Positions 1 to 6,414 are shown, counted from the stretch's first letter. The stretch: DNA of 13,977 bases from an uncultured Akkermansia sp. (GCA_947585525.1 CANPXA010000024.1:1-13977), one strand, 5' to 3'. The notes: generated from the letters alone by a model not told the origin. Program-made: numbers and translations.

Positions 1-877
1 CGATGAGCTGCAGGTCGTAGTTGAGTCCCGCCTCATTGGCGAAGGCGAGGGTGTGCAGCACGGTGTTGGTGGAGCCGCCCATCGCCATGTCGCAGGCGAA
101 GACGTTGTCAATGCTGTCCTGAGTAACGAGGTCGCGCGGCAGAGGACCGCCCTGGATGGCCATTTCGACGGCTCGCCGGGCGGCTGCTCTCCAGAGCTCC
201 TTGCGTTCTTCCGAGGTGGCGCCGATGGTGCCGTTGCCCGGGAGAGCGATGCCCAGCACCTCGCAGAGGCAGTTCATGGAGTTCGCCGTGAACATACCGG
301 AGCAGGAGCCCGCGCCGGGACAGGCATGGCACTCCACATCATGCAACTCATCTTCAGAAATCTTACCCGCCGCGCAGGCTGCCACCGCTTCAAACACGCT
401 GTTGAGATCCAGATCCTCGCCATGCCTCCCCTTCCCCACAGCCATCGGACCGCCGGAGCAGAAGATGGTCGGTATGTTGCAGCGAATGGCGCCCATGAGC
501 ATGCCGGGAACGATTTTGTCGCAGTTCGGAATGCAGATGCAGGCGTCAAACGCATGGGCGGAGAGCATGGTCTCCACGCTGTCGGCGATCAGCTCGCGGC
601 TGGCCAGGGAAAATTTCATCCCCTGATGGGCCATGGCGATGCCATCGCATACGCCGATCAGGTTGAACTCAATCGGAGTTCCTCCCGCTTTACGGACCTC
701 CTCCTTGATCAATTCGGCCACCTTGTTGAGATGGACGTGTCCCGGTATAACCTCGTTGAATGAATTGCAAATGGCGATGAAAGGCTTCCTGATATCCTCA
801 TCTGTCATTCCCGTAGCCCTCATCAAACTCCTGTGCGGCGCTCGTTCCAGTCCGGCTTTCGTTCTGTCCGATAACAT
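1..877 (-). CDS. ilvD: Dihydroxy-acid dehydratase (IlvD), 5' part, runs off left edge
   Basis: IlvD dehydrates 2,3-dihydroxy-isovalerate and 2,3-dihydroxy-3-methylvalerate to the 2-keto acids that precede valine, leucine and isoleucine, using an Fe-S cluster in the cytosol. Reading from 877, 292 codons are present. Visible IlvD/Edd-family motifs are PGHVHLNKV (about residues 45-53), GIAMGHQGM (79-87), [10 protein letters not shown] (93-102), [13 protein letters not shown] (117-129), [18 protein letters not shown] (185-202) and [12 protein letters not shown] (263-274). Cys119 and Cys192 are the expected cluster ligands. The residue at PGHVHL is Gly, as in the E. coli-type [4Fe-4S] enzyme, not the Cys of [2Fe-2S] homologues. 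The ATG at 877 was chosen over the one at 823, although only the latter has an AGGAG in front, because the extra residues ([18 protein letters not shown]) match the family N-terminus. The C-terminal half lies outside the window. The gene is divergent from purH. Confidence 0.95.
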   Translation of the reverse strand, partial: MLSDRTKAGLERAPHRSLMRATGMTDEDIRKPFIAICNSFNEVIPGHVHLNKVAELIKEEVRKAGGTPIEFNLIGVCDGIAMAHQGMKFSLASRELIADSVETMLSAHAFDACICIPNCDKIVPGMLMGAIRCNIPTIFCSGGPMAVGKGRHGEDLDLNSVFEAVAACAAGKISEDELHDVECHACPGAGSCSGMFTANSMNCLCEVLGIALPGNGTIGATSEERKELWRAAARRAVEMAIQGGPLPRDLVTQDSIDNVFACDMAMGGSTNTVLHTLAFANEAGLNYDLQLI

Positions 878-886
878 AGCACGCCT

Positions 887-915
887 ATTCTACCATATTC
901 CGATGTCATTTTCCA
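887..915 (-). promoter_or_regulatory. Candidate promoter of ilvD
   Basis: On the minus strand a TGGAAA (-35-like, 4 of 6 to consensus, 915-910) is followed after 17 bp by TAGAAT (-10-like, 5 of 6, 892-887). The ilvD ATG at 877 lies only 9 nt beyond the -10, so a transcript starting at the usual distance would have a leader of about 2-3 nt. This is prediction by consensus only. Confidence 0.4.
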
Positions 916-1019
916 GCTTTTTCCCTCGGGAGCGCAGATAATTGTTGATAACCTGTAGATGAAGATATCCCTGCCCGTTGCGGATTCTCTTCGCCAGAGA
1001 GCTGAATTTTTCTTTAGGC

Positions 1020-1048
1020 TTGCAATTTGAGGCGATGGGGTGTAGTCT
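1020..1048 (+). promoter_or_regulatory. Weak candidate promoter of purH-pdxJ
   Basis: TTGCAA (1020-1025) is followed after 17 bp by TAGTCT (1043-1048), which is a poor -10. The start would give a leader of about 40 nt before the purH ATG at 1094. That leader contains a short CTCT/AGAG hairpin near 1056-1066 and then A/C-rich sequence. No PurR-like operator was recognised. Confidence 0.22.
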
Positions 1049-1093
1049 AGCCGCGCTCTCCGAGAGGGGACACAACAGCAGAACACATACACC

Positions 1094-2650
1094 ATGGAAA
1101 CCTTGAAAATCGAGAGAGCCCTGCTCTCCGTCTCTGATAAGACAGGATTGGAAGAATTCGCCCGGGGATTGGCAGCTCATGGAGTCCAGCTCATTTCGAC
1201 CGGAGGCACCTGCAAATTCCTGCGTGATCTTGGACTGAAGGTGACGGAAATATCCGACTACACCGGGGCGCCGGAACTCTTTGACGGGCGTGTCAAAACC
1301 CTCCATCCCAAAGTTCACGGGGGGCTCCTTCAGCGGCGAGATCTCGCGGAACACCGTCAGCAGGCCAAGGACAACGATATTCCCACCATTGACCTCGTCT
1401 GCGTTAATCTGTACCCCTTTGAAGAGACCATCGCGAAGGACGGGGTTACCTTGGCCGAGGCCATTGAGAAGATCGACATCGGCGGACCGTCGATGCTGCG
1501 CTCGGCGGCCAAGAATTATGCGTCGGTCACCGTGGTGTCGGATCCTGCGGACTATGCCACCGTGTTGGAAGAGATGGAGTCGCACCGGGGAGGCACCACG
1601 CTCAAGACACGTGAGAAACTCGCCATCAAGGTGTTCGTGAGGACCTCTTCCTACGACAGCGCTATCTTCAACTACCTGGGACACCAAGCGGAGGACAGCA
1701 CCAAGACCAACTTCTGTCTCAGCCTGCCTTTTGCTCAGACACTGCGTTACGGAGACAACCCTCACCAACCCAGTGTGCTTTACGGGGACTTTGAGAAGAT
1801 CTTTACGCAACTCCAAGGCAAAGAACTCTCCTACACCAACGTGCTGGATCTGGATGCGGCTGCCTCCCTCATTTCTAATTTCCGTCGTCCCACCGTCGGC
1901 ATCCTCAAGCACACGAACCCTTGTGGCGTAGGTCAGGACGACAGTGATCTCGTGGAGGCTTGGAAACTCGCCTATCGGACAGATACCCAGGCGCCTTTCG
2001 GCGGGGTCATCGTGATGAACCGACCGATGACGGAAGCGCTTGCCCGCATTGTCGGAGCCATTTTCACGGACGTGATCATCGCGCCGGACTACGAGCCTGA
2101 GGCTCGCGCCATCCTGCAGAAGAAGAAGAACTGCCGAATCATGCGCCTCAACATGGACGCCTGGAGGGAGTACTGCAAGACCTTGATGGTACGCTCGGCG
2201 CCCGGTGGATTCATGACGATGAAGAGGGATGACGAAGTCATGGGACTGGATGGACTGGAGAGCAAGGTCGTCACCAAACGCGTCCCCACAGCGGATGAGC
2301 TTGAGGCCATGCGTTTTGCCTGGCGCGTATGCAAACAAGTGCATTCCAACGCCATCGTCTTTACCGACAAGAACGGAACTCTCGGCATAGGAGCCGGACA
2401 GATGAGCCGGGTGGATTCCGCCAAAATTGCTGTTTGGAAGGCAGGTCAGGCAGGACTCAGCCTCAAAGGCAGTGTTATTGCATCTGACGGTCTGTTCCCC
2501 TTTGCCGATGGTTTACAGACGGCGATTGACGCGGGCGCCACGGCTTGTATCCAACCGGGGGGCTCCATCCGTGACCAGGAGGTTATTGACGCGGCTGATG
2601 CGGCCGGCATAGCCATGGTATTCACCGGAGTGCGCCACTTCCTGCACTGA
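1094..2650 (+). CDS. purH: Bifunctional AICAR formyltransferase / IMP cyclohydrolase
   Basis: PurH catalyses the last two steps of purine synthesis: formylation of AICAR with 10-formyl-tetrahydrofolate, then ring closure to IMP. The 518-aa length is normal for the family. The N-terminal MGS-like cyclohydrolase domain shows LLSVSDKTGLEEFA (10-23), LISTGGT (33-39), DGRVKTLHPKVHGGLL (64-79) and DIGGPSMLRSAAKNY (128-142). The transformylase domain shows RYGDNPHQPS (218-227), KELSYTNVLDLDAA (243-256), LKHTNPCGVG (271-280, with the catalytic Lys-His pair 272/273), the VHSNAIVF motif near 418, IGAGQMSRVDS, ASDGLFPF and the C-terminal FTGVRHFLH. The sequence in front of the ATG (AGAACACATACACC) has no Shine-Dalgarno. 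pdxJ starts 45 bp downstream on the same strand. Confidence 0.97.
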   Translation: METLKIERALLSVSDKTGLEEFARGLAAHGVQLISTGGTCKFLRDLGLKVTEISDYTGAPELFDGRVKTLHPKVHGGLLQRRDLAEHRQQAKDNDIPTIDLVCVNLYPFEETIAKDGVTLAEAIEKIDIGGPSMLRSAAKNYASVTVVSDPADYATVLEEMESHRGGTTLKTREKLAIKVFVRTSSYDSAIFNYLGHQAEDSTKTNFCLSLPFAQTLRYGDNPHQPSVLYGDFEKIFTQLQGKELSYTNVLDLDAAASLISNFRRPTVGILKHTNPCGVGQDDSDLVEAWKLAYRTDTQAPFGGVIVMNRPMTEALARIVGAIFTDVIIAPDYEPEARAILQKKKNCRIMRLNMDAWREYCKTLMVRSAPGGFMTMKRDDEVMGLDGLESKVVTKRVPTADELEAMRFAWRVCKQVHSNAIVFTDKNGTLGIGAGQMSRVDSAKIAVWKAGQAGLSLKGSVIASDGLFPFADGLQTAIDAGATACIQPGGSIRDQEVIDAADAAGIAMVFTGVRHFLH

Positions 2651-2695
2651 ATCTTCACTGCAAAGCTACTCTGAGAGGGTCTCCGTCTTTACACC

Positions 2696-3445
2696 ATGAA
2701 ACTCGGCGTCAACATCGACCACGTCGCGACCCTGCGGCAGGCACGGTATGCGGGGGATGAAACGACTGCGGTCGTACCGGAACCCTCCGTCCTGCAGGCC
2801 GCTCGAGCGGCTCTCGAAGGAGGAGCCGACTCCATCACGGTACACGTACGTGAGGATCGGCGCCATATGCAGGATGCAGATGCCCGGGAAATACACCGTG
2901 ATATCCCTCTACCCCTCAATCTCGAGATGGGAGCAACCGAGACCATGCTCGAGTTTGCCGTGGGACTGCGTCCGGATTACATATGTCTGGTGCCGGAGAG
3001 GCGCCGGGAGGTGACCACCGAGGGGGGACTTGATGTGCAGGGGAGCCGGGAGCAAATGCAACGGCTCGTGGAGCAACTGACACAGGCGGGCTGCCGGGTG
3101 AGTATGTTCATCGATCCCGAGCTCGAGCAGGTAGAAGCGAGCGCTGCGGCAGGCGCCCCCATGGTAGAGCTGCACACAGGACGCTTCGCTAATACGGAGG
3201 GAGCACAACACAAACGGGAACTTCAGCGTCTCGTGCAAGCCGCAGCTCGCGCTCATAAGCTGGGACTGGAGGTGCACGCCGGACACGGCATCCGAATTGC
3301 ACATCTGCCGGAACTTGCACAAGTTCCTCATCTCACGGAACTCAACATCGGACACACGATCATCTCGCGTGCCATTTTTGTGGGTTTGACTGCCGCCGTG
3401 CGGGAGATGAAGGAAGCGATGCAGAGAATCCGCTGGGAGATTTGA
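2696..3445 (+). CDS. pdxJ: Pyridoxine 5'-phosphate synthase
   Basis: PdxJ condenses 1-deoxy-D-xylulose 5-phosphate with 3-amino-2-oxopropyl phosphate to give pyridoxine 5'-phosphate in the DXP-dependent vitamin B6 pathway. The protein is 249 aa, a typical length for this TIM-barrel enzyme. Hallmarks are LGVNIDHVATLRQARY (3-18), ITVHVREDRRHMQD (47-60, His50), LNLEMGATETM (74-84, Glu77), the VPERRREVTTEGGLDV loop (99-114), FIDPE (138-142), ELHTGRFA (158-165), EVHAGHGI (192-199, His194) and ELNIGHTIISRAIFVGL (215-231). The catalytic His/Glu/His set is therefore intact. It follows purH after 45 bp with no obvious promoter or terminator between, so co-transcription is likely. The leader (TCTTTACACC) lacks a Shine-Dalgarno sequence. 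Confidence 0.97.
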   Translation: MKLGVNIDHVATLRQARYAGDETTAVVPEPSVLQAARAALEGGADSITVHVREDRRHMQDADAREIHRDIPLPLNLEMGATETMLEFAVGLRPDYICLVPERRREVTTEGGLDVQGSREQMQRLVEQLTQAGCRVSMFIDPELEQVEASAAAGAPMVELHTGRFANTEGAQHKRELQRLVQAAARAHKLGLEVHAGHGIRIAHLPELAQVPHLTELNIGHTIISRAIFVGLTAAVREMKEAMQRIRWEI

Positions 3446-3455
3446 AGGAAAAGGA

Positions 3456-3466
3456 GGGGGGGGGGG
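3456..3466 (+). repeat. Homopolymeric run of 11 G
   Basis: Eleven consecutive G residues lie 10 bp after the pdxJ stop codon. The last two overlap the left arm of the hairpin at 3465-3479. The tract is intergenic, so any length variation would not shift a reading frame. It may also be a site of sequencing error. Confidence 0.9.
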
Positions 3467-3479
3467 CACCGGAGGTGCC
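3465..3479. repeat. Left outer hairpin of the element
   Basis: GGCACC pairs perfectly with GGTGCC around a GGA loop and abuts the left heptamer array. No T-run follows on either strand, so an ordinary intrinsic terminator for purH-pdxJ is not supported. Confidence 0.75.
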
Positions 3480-3480
3480 T

Positions 3481-3512
3481 ATGTACGATGTACGATGTAC
3501 GATGTACGATGT
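3481..3512 (+). repeat. Left heptamer array, ATGTACG x 4.6
   Basis: Four exact copies of ATGTACG (3481-3508) plus ATGT (3509-3512). The right array, read on the opposite strand, also starts TATGTACGAT and continues with ATTTACG units, so the arrays are inverted relatives differing at one base per unit. Confidence 0.93.
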
Positions 3513-3514
3513 TG

Positions 3515-3545
3515 AAAATTAGCGCGCTACGCGCGGGAGAGGCGG
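3515..3545 (+). repeat. Left inner inverted repeat of the element
   Basis: This arm matches, with a few mismatches and indels, the reverse complement of 3671-3704. The best shared block is GCGCGGGAGA followed by GCGG. It contains a small hairpin of its own, GCGCG/CGCGC around CTA (3522-3534). A further perfect 7-bp hairpin, GGCGGCG/CGCCGCC around TTC, follows at 3547-3563. Confidence 0.65.
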
Positions 3546-3670
3546 GGGCGGCGTTCCGCCGCCTATTTACGATTTATTTAAGCAGAGCCAAGGAGACGGC
3601 ATGACGTAACTCCGGACGCTTTCTAGTCAACAACCAGCATTGTTTTCAAAAATTCGCTGCGCATTCGCTC

Positions 3671-3704
3671 CGCATCTCCCGCGCCGAATGGCGCGTTAAA
3701 ATCC
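3671..3704 (-). repeat. Right inner inverted repeat of the element
   Basis: Reverse-complement partner of 3515-3545. It carries its own hairpin, CGCGCC/GGCGCG around GAAT (3680-3695). It directly adjoins the right heptamer array. Confidence 0.65.
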
Positions 3705-3750
3705 AAATCGTAAATCGTAAATCGTAAATCGTAAATCGTAAATCGTACAT
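3705..3750 (-). repeat. Right heptamer array, AAATCGT x 6 then ACAT
   Basis: Six exact copies of AAATCGT (3705-3746) are followed by ACATA. On the minus strand this reads TATGT and then ACGATTT units, mirroring the left array. Confidence 0.93.
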
Positions 3751-3751
3751 A

Positions 3752-3776
3752 GCAAACGCATTTTCAATGCGTTTGC
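3752..3776. repeat. Right outer hairpin of the element
   Basis: GCAAACGCATT pairs perfectly over 11 bp with AATGCGTTTGC around a TTC loop. It occupies the same position relative to TATGTACG as the left hairpin (GGCACC/GGTGCC), but the stem sequence differs. There is no T-tract after it. Confidence 0.85.
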
Positions 3777-3798
3777 CCGGCTGTTCCTCTGATTGAGC

Positions 3799-3827
3799 TT
3801 TACAAAACCAAAGAGTAATGATATAAG
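3799..3827 (+). promoter_or_regulatory. Sigma70-like promoter for the gene at 3854
   Basis: TTTACA (3799-3804, 5 of 6 to TTGACA) and TATAAG (3822-3827, 5 of 6 to TATAAT) are separated by the ideal 17 bp. Transcription would start near 3834 and give a leader of about 20 nt before the ATG. Confidence 0.7.
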
Positions 3828-3853
3828 AACCCCATAGCTAATAAATCTTTCCC

Positions 3854-4936
3854 ATGAACATGAGGAGAATTGAAACAGCGTTGAAAAGGACTGTCCTCGG
3901 CTTGTTCTGTGCCCTGCTCATCGGCACGGGCATGGTCACTGCCCTCGAGATCAGTGATTTGCATCTTCCTCTCACTCGTGATGTCGCGGATGACACCCTG
4001 AGCAAGGATTACGTATCGGAGGTACTCAACGATGGGACTTTGAGGCGCACATGGCATTTAAAGAACCGGAAGGTATTTGTCGATTTTGATGTCAAGACAG
4101 GCGATGCCATCCTCATTGCTGTCGTTTATGAAAAACCTGTGGCGACGAAAGTCGGATTGGCGGATGCAAAGGCTCTTGCCAACGGGAAGTTCGCGAAGGG
4201 GAGCAAGTGGACGCCGCCCAAGAACGATGCCGCGAGCAAGATGCTGTACGATGACTACGGGTTGGAGAATGTATTGCGCCGTATGCTGGAAGATAATTCC
4301 ATGCTCTTCTGTGAAACGGATAAGGATAAGAAAAAAATCCGCAGAATATCTGCATTTGCAGCCAAGCCTAAAACAAACCGTTGGGAACTCCTCACCATTG
4401 AACCTCGCGGCAACAAGACTACCGCTATGGGAGGGAGCGTGGGACCGAATGACGTGGACGAGATTTACAAGGACGAGGATCGCCGCCGTACCATCCCCTT
4501 GGCTTCCTCATCCGGAAGTTCCACAGCCACCGCCCCGACACCTTCCGATACTTCCTCTTCCACCAATGCTCGGCGTCCGCACCGCACGGTGATGGGCTCC
4601 AGAGGAGGCTATTCCGGTGAGGATGATGTTTATCAGGTCACAGGTCCCTCCATCGATAGTCTTGACACCCTTGATTCGAGTAAGGCAAGCGGAGGAAAGC
4701 GAGAAGAAGGTTCTTTGGGCTTTACTCAGGCTCCCCCGGATTGGCTGAAGAAGGTAGGAATCAAACAACCGGAGTGGTGGCATTACATCGCTCTTGGGAT
4801 TGGCGGGCTCGTTTTGCTCCTCGCCATCATCAGTTCCATTGCCAAGAGCAGCTCTCGCGCTAAACAGCGCAAGCAGTACAAAAAACTTGTTCCCAACGCC
4901 CCGCTTCAAGGAAAAACCCGCATCAACAAGCGGTAA
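3854..4936 (+). CDS. Unknown exported protein with C-terminal membrane anchor
   Basis: The 360-aa product was not recognised. The N-terminus has a basic region and a hydrophobic core (MRRIETALKR then VLGLFCALLIGTGMVTA), consistent with a signal peptide ending near Ala30. Residues 31-190 look like a compact, charged globular region (for example FVDFDVKTGDAILIAVVYEK, 75-94). Residues 215-240 are a Ser/Thr/Pro-rich linker. One transmembrane helix lies at about 311-330 (YIALGIGGLVLLLAIISSIA), followed by a strongly basic tail of 30 residues. Inference: a type I membrane protein with its globular domain outside the cytoplasm and its basic tail inside. The second ATG at 3860 is an alternative start. 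It has its own promoter and terminator, so it is probably monocistronic. Confidence 0.8.
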   Translation: MNMRRIETALKRTVLGLFCALLIGTGMVTALEISDLHLPLTRDVADDTLSKDYVSEVLNDGTLRRTWHLKNRKVFVDFDVKTGDAILIAVVYEKPVATKVGLADAKALANGKFAKGSKWTPPKNDAASKMLYDDYGLENVLRRMLEDNSMLFCETDKDKKKIRRISAFAAKPKTNRWELLTIEPRGNKTTAMGGSVGPNDVDEIYKDEDRRRTIPLASSSGSSTATAPTPSDTSSSTNARRPHRTVMGSRGGYSGEDDVYQVTGPSIDSLDTLDSSKASGGKREEGSLGFTQAPPDWLKKVGIKQPEWWHYIALGIGGLVLLLAIISSIAKSSSRAKQRKQYKKLVPNAPLQGKTRINKR

Positions 4937-4961
4937 ATCCCCGTTGATTATTTCTTCACAG

Positions 4962-4997
4962 GGACTGCTGGGCACACGTTGTTCAGCAGTCCTTTTT
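4962..4997 (+). terminator. Intrinsic terminator of the gene at 3854
   Basis: GGACTGCTG (4962-4970) pairs perfectly with CAGCAGTCC (4984-4992) around a 13-nt loop and is followed by TTTTT (4993-4997). It lies 25 bp after the stop codon. On the other strand the stop codon of the convergent small gene falls within the same T-run, and the hairpin lacks a T-tract in that direction. Confidence 0.88.
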
Positions 4998-5196
4998 AAT
5001 CGAAGTCGTGGGGCGGGACGAGGTAACAAATGAAGAGTTCCGTACCTTCAGAGTAAAGATGTATTGCAATCCTGCCGGGTTCATGCCGTACCGTGTAAGC
5101 ATCATGATCCGTCGGGGGGCGGGGAGAGAAGCGCATCATGTTCTCCGGCGCCAACACGGCGGAGCGCAGTACCCCTATCAGATGCCGGTTGCTCAT
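4996..5196 (-). CDS. Small conserved-looking protein of unknown function (66 aa)
   Basis: The frame opens at a GTG at 5259, but the ATG at 5196 was chosen because GAGGAG lies 9 nt before it, one of the few Shine-Dalgarno sequences in the window. The product (starting MSNRHLIGVLRSAVLAP, ending CYLVPPHDFD) has no signal peptide or membrane segment. A middle stretch rich in Pro, Arg and His is followed by a beta-like segment (GRIAIHLYSEGTELFICYLV). It was not recognised. Support comes from the ribosome site, a well-spaced promoter upstream (5269-5296) and a stop placed exactly at the shared terminator. If translation instead starts at the GTG the protein is 87 aa and almost leaderless. Confidence 0.55.
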   Translation of the reverse strand: MSNRHLIGVLRSAVLAPENMMRFSPRPPTDHDAYTVRHEPGRIAIHLYSEGTELFICYLVPPHDFD

Positions 5197-5268
5197 GGCG
5201 AGCATCTCCTCAAAATTGGTCACCGGTAAAGTTAAAGATGGGATATGGGGTATGGCCACGGCACGGTC

Positions 5269-5296
5269 ACTATACTCTTCTTGACTGCGCAGTCAA
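5269..5296 (-). promoter_or_regulatory. Promoter for the 66-aa protein gene
   Basis: On the minus strand TTGACT (5296-5291, 5 of 6) is followed after 16 bp by TATAGT (5274-5269, 5 of 6). Transcription would start near 5262, giving a leader of about 65 nt before the ATG at 5196. The -35 sits inside a 20-bp palindrome. Confidence 0.62.
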
Positions 5297-5298
5297 GA
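5279..5298. promoter_or_regulatory. Perfect 20-bp palindrome, probable operator
   Basis: TCTTGACTGCGCAGTCAAGA is its own reverse complement with no spacer. It covers the whole -35 hexamer and most of the spacer of the minus-strand promoter, the position where a dimeric repressor would block RNA polymerase. With no loop it is a poor RNA hairpin, so a DNA-level role is more likely. The binding protein is unknown. Confidence 0.55.
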
Positions 5299-5349
5299 CT
5301 TTTCATCTCTACAATCCTGATTTCCGGACATCCGCATTGAATGCAAAAC

Positions 5350-5366
5350 CCGGTAAAATTTACCGG
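5350..5366 (-). terminator. Probable terminator of the six-gene minus-strand block
   Basis: CCGGTAAA and TTTACCGG are separated by one base, giving a practical stem of about 6 bp. On the minus strand GTTTTGC follows. It lies 18 nt after the stop of the gene ending at 5385. The T-run is short, so efficiency is uncertain. Confidence 0.5.
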
Positions 5367-5384
5367 ACGCGCATCCCTACATTC

Positions 5385-6179
5385 TTATGATGGAGGGCGC
5401 TTTTCGATACTGCATTTCTTCTCCATCTCGGCAAAACGGCACACCCTCGTTAGCATTTCGGCCAACCACAAGTCATTCGGCGGGAGTTTGACCGCATCGG
5501 CGATACGTTCGGGATTGATGATGCGAGTGAAGAGAGTGTAGCACACCTTTTTATCATTCAGAGCCACCTTGTCGATTCCAAACCCGTTGGTCCTTTTATT
5601 GGCAGACCAGTACGTGAGATAGCGCTGTCCGTCCACCTGCCTGATACCGAGAAAGATGACGAGATGACCTCGCTCGTTTACCCCGGCTTGCGATGAGAAA
5701 AAGATTTTGAGAAAATCTCCGGGTCGAGCGTATTCCGGGGAGGTGAAGGAATAACCGGCATGGAGGTCATGCACCCATTTGGCGCAGCCCGGTCCGTTCG
5801 CGTTGAATCTTCCCCAACTGAGGGCGCCATCCGGATGTGTCTCCAGAACCCTGAGGGCATGCCAGAGTTCAGGGGGAAAGACAACTCTCTTTTGTCGTTG
5901 CTCCCAATCCTGCAGGGCGCGGAGCATGACCATGTAGCAGGCAGCAGAACAAAAGGAGGGAGAAGCCCCTTGGGGACTTACCTCCAACGTTCGTCTCTCC
6001 GGGCGCCACACAACACCACGCCGGGCAAGTCGTACCTCCGCCGCACGGTCGGAAGCATAGCCTCCACCGGCAGGCATAGCATGCACCGCTTGCAAAATGT
6101 ACGGATTGAGTTCTGAAGCCGATAAAAACGGGACAAGGATAAACAAACCGACGAAAAAAGCTAGACAACAAGTTTTCAT
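5385..6179 (-). CDS. Secreted NlpC/P60-like papain-fold protein, putative
   Basis: The product is 264 aa. An N-terminal signal peptide is clear (MKTCCLAFFVGLFILVPFLSAS), with cleavage near residue 21. The body has the layout of NlpC/P60 or related papain-fold cell-wall hydrolases and amidases: a Cys at a helix start (PSFCSAACYMVM, Cys77), a YARPGDFLKIFF strand (about 150-161), RGHLVIFLGI with the candidate His172, and a third polar residue in YWSANKRTNGFG (Asn194). The Cys/His/Asn assignment is an inference from order and spacing. A catalytic or merely structural role cannot be told apart. The ATG at 6179 was preferred over the TTG at 6182; a weak AAGAG lies 6 nt upstream. It is the last gene of the efflux block, so it is probably co-expressed with the pump and acts in the periplasm. 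Confidence 0.7.
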   Translation of the reverse strand: MKTCCLAFFVGLFILVPFLSASELNPYILQAVHAMPAGGGYASDRAAEVRLARRGVVWRPERRTLEVSPQGASPSFCSAACYMVMLRALQDWEQRQKRVVFPPELWHALRVLETHPDGALSWGRFNANGPGCAKWVHDLHAGYSFTSPEYARPGDFLKIFFSSQAGVNERGHLVIFLGIRQVDGQRYLTYWSANKRTNGFGIDKVALNDKKVCYTLFTRIINPERIADAVKLPPNDLWLAEMLTRVCRFAEMEKKCSIEKRPPS

Positions 6180-6204
6180 CAAGCGCTCTTAATTGGGAAC
6201 GAGC

Positions 6205-6414
6205 TCAAGCAAGTCGAGAGAAGAGGCTGCTCGAAAAAGGGTCGCTACCCGTTGCACCTGCTCTGTCAGTCATGAGTTCACGACCGAGTTCAATCTGCAC
6301 ATGGGAACCTCCTAGATCCGGCAGCTCATCCGCCATTTGCGTCGTGCTCTTCCAACGAAAGAATCCTTCCCCGACCTCATCCCCCTGATAGGCTTTCTGT
6401 TGCAACGGTGACAT
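6205..6414 (-). CDS. Short ORF coupled to the RND pump gene (69 aa), uncertain
   Basis: The pump stop codon and this ATG overlap as TGATG, a standard arrangement for translational coupling. The frame runs 69 codons and ends 25 bp before the next gene, filling a gap that is otherwise empty on both strands. The product (starting MSPLQQKAYQGDEVGEGFF) is hydrophilic with no signal peptide or membrane helix and was not recognised. It could be a real small protein, or the remains of a longer gene such as a lost outer-membrane channel. No TolC-like motif is visible. A GTG 3 nt upstream is an alternative start. Confidence 0.4.
   Translation of the reverse strand: MSPLQQKAYQGDEVGEGFFRWKSTTQMADELPDLGGSHVQIELGRELMTDRAGATGSDPFSSSLFSRLA

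Larger units (their letters stand above)
3465..3776. repeat. Mirror-symmetric hairpin/heptamer element (MITE- or REP-like)
   Basis: About 310 bp fill most of the gap between pdxJ and the gene at 3854. Reading inward from either end gives the same order: a perfect hairpin with a 3-nt loop, then TATGTACGAT, then a tandem 7-bp array, then an imperfect inverted repeat of about 32 bp (3515-3545 against 3671-3704). The middle, about 3564-3645, is unique apart from one stray heptamer copy (TATTTACGATTTATTTA, 3564-3580). No ORF worth calling lies inside. The symmetry suggests one non-autonomous element or a pair of inverted REP-like units. No transposase is linked and target-site duplications could not be recognised by eye. 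Confidence 0.75.

Noticed and set aside
53..763. 236-codon plus-strand frame at the left edge
   Set aside because: The opposite strand encodes clear IlvD motifs throughout this interval.
808..832. ATG at 823 with AGGAG 4 nt upstream as the ilvD start
   Set aside because: It would remove the conserved N-terminal ERAPHRSL segment. The ATG at 877 restores the family N-terminus in the same frame.
940..956. DnaA-box-like TTATCAACA in the ilvD-purH intergenic region
   Set aside because: A single site with a mismatch to TTATCCACA, with no cluster, no AT-rich unwinding region and no replication genes nearby.
890..2344. 484-codon open frame on the minus strand opposite purH
   Set aside because: It lies antisense to an unmistakable purH, reads as low-complexity His/Arg/Val-rich sequence without motifs, and is a by-product of codon bias.
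3481..3750. CRISPR array or regular repeat-spacer locus
   Set aside because: The repeats are 7 bp, directly abutting, without spacers, and the two arrays are inverted.
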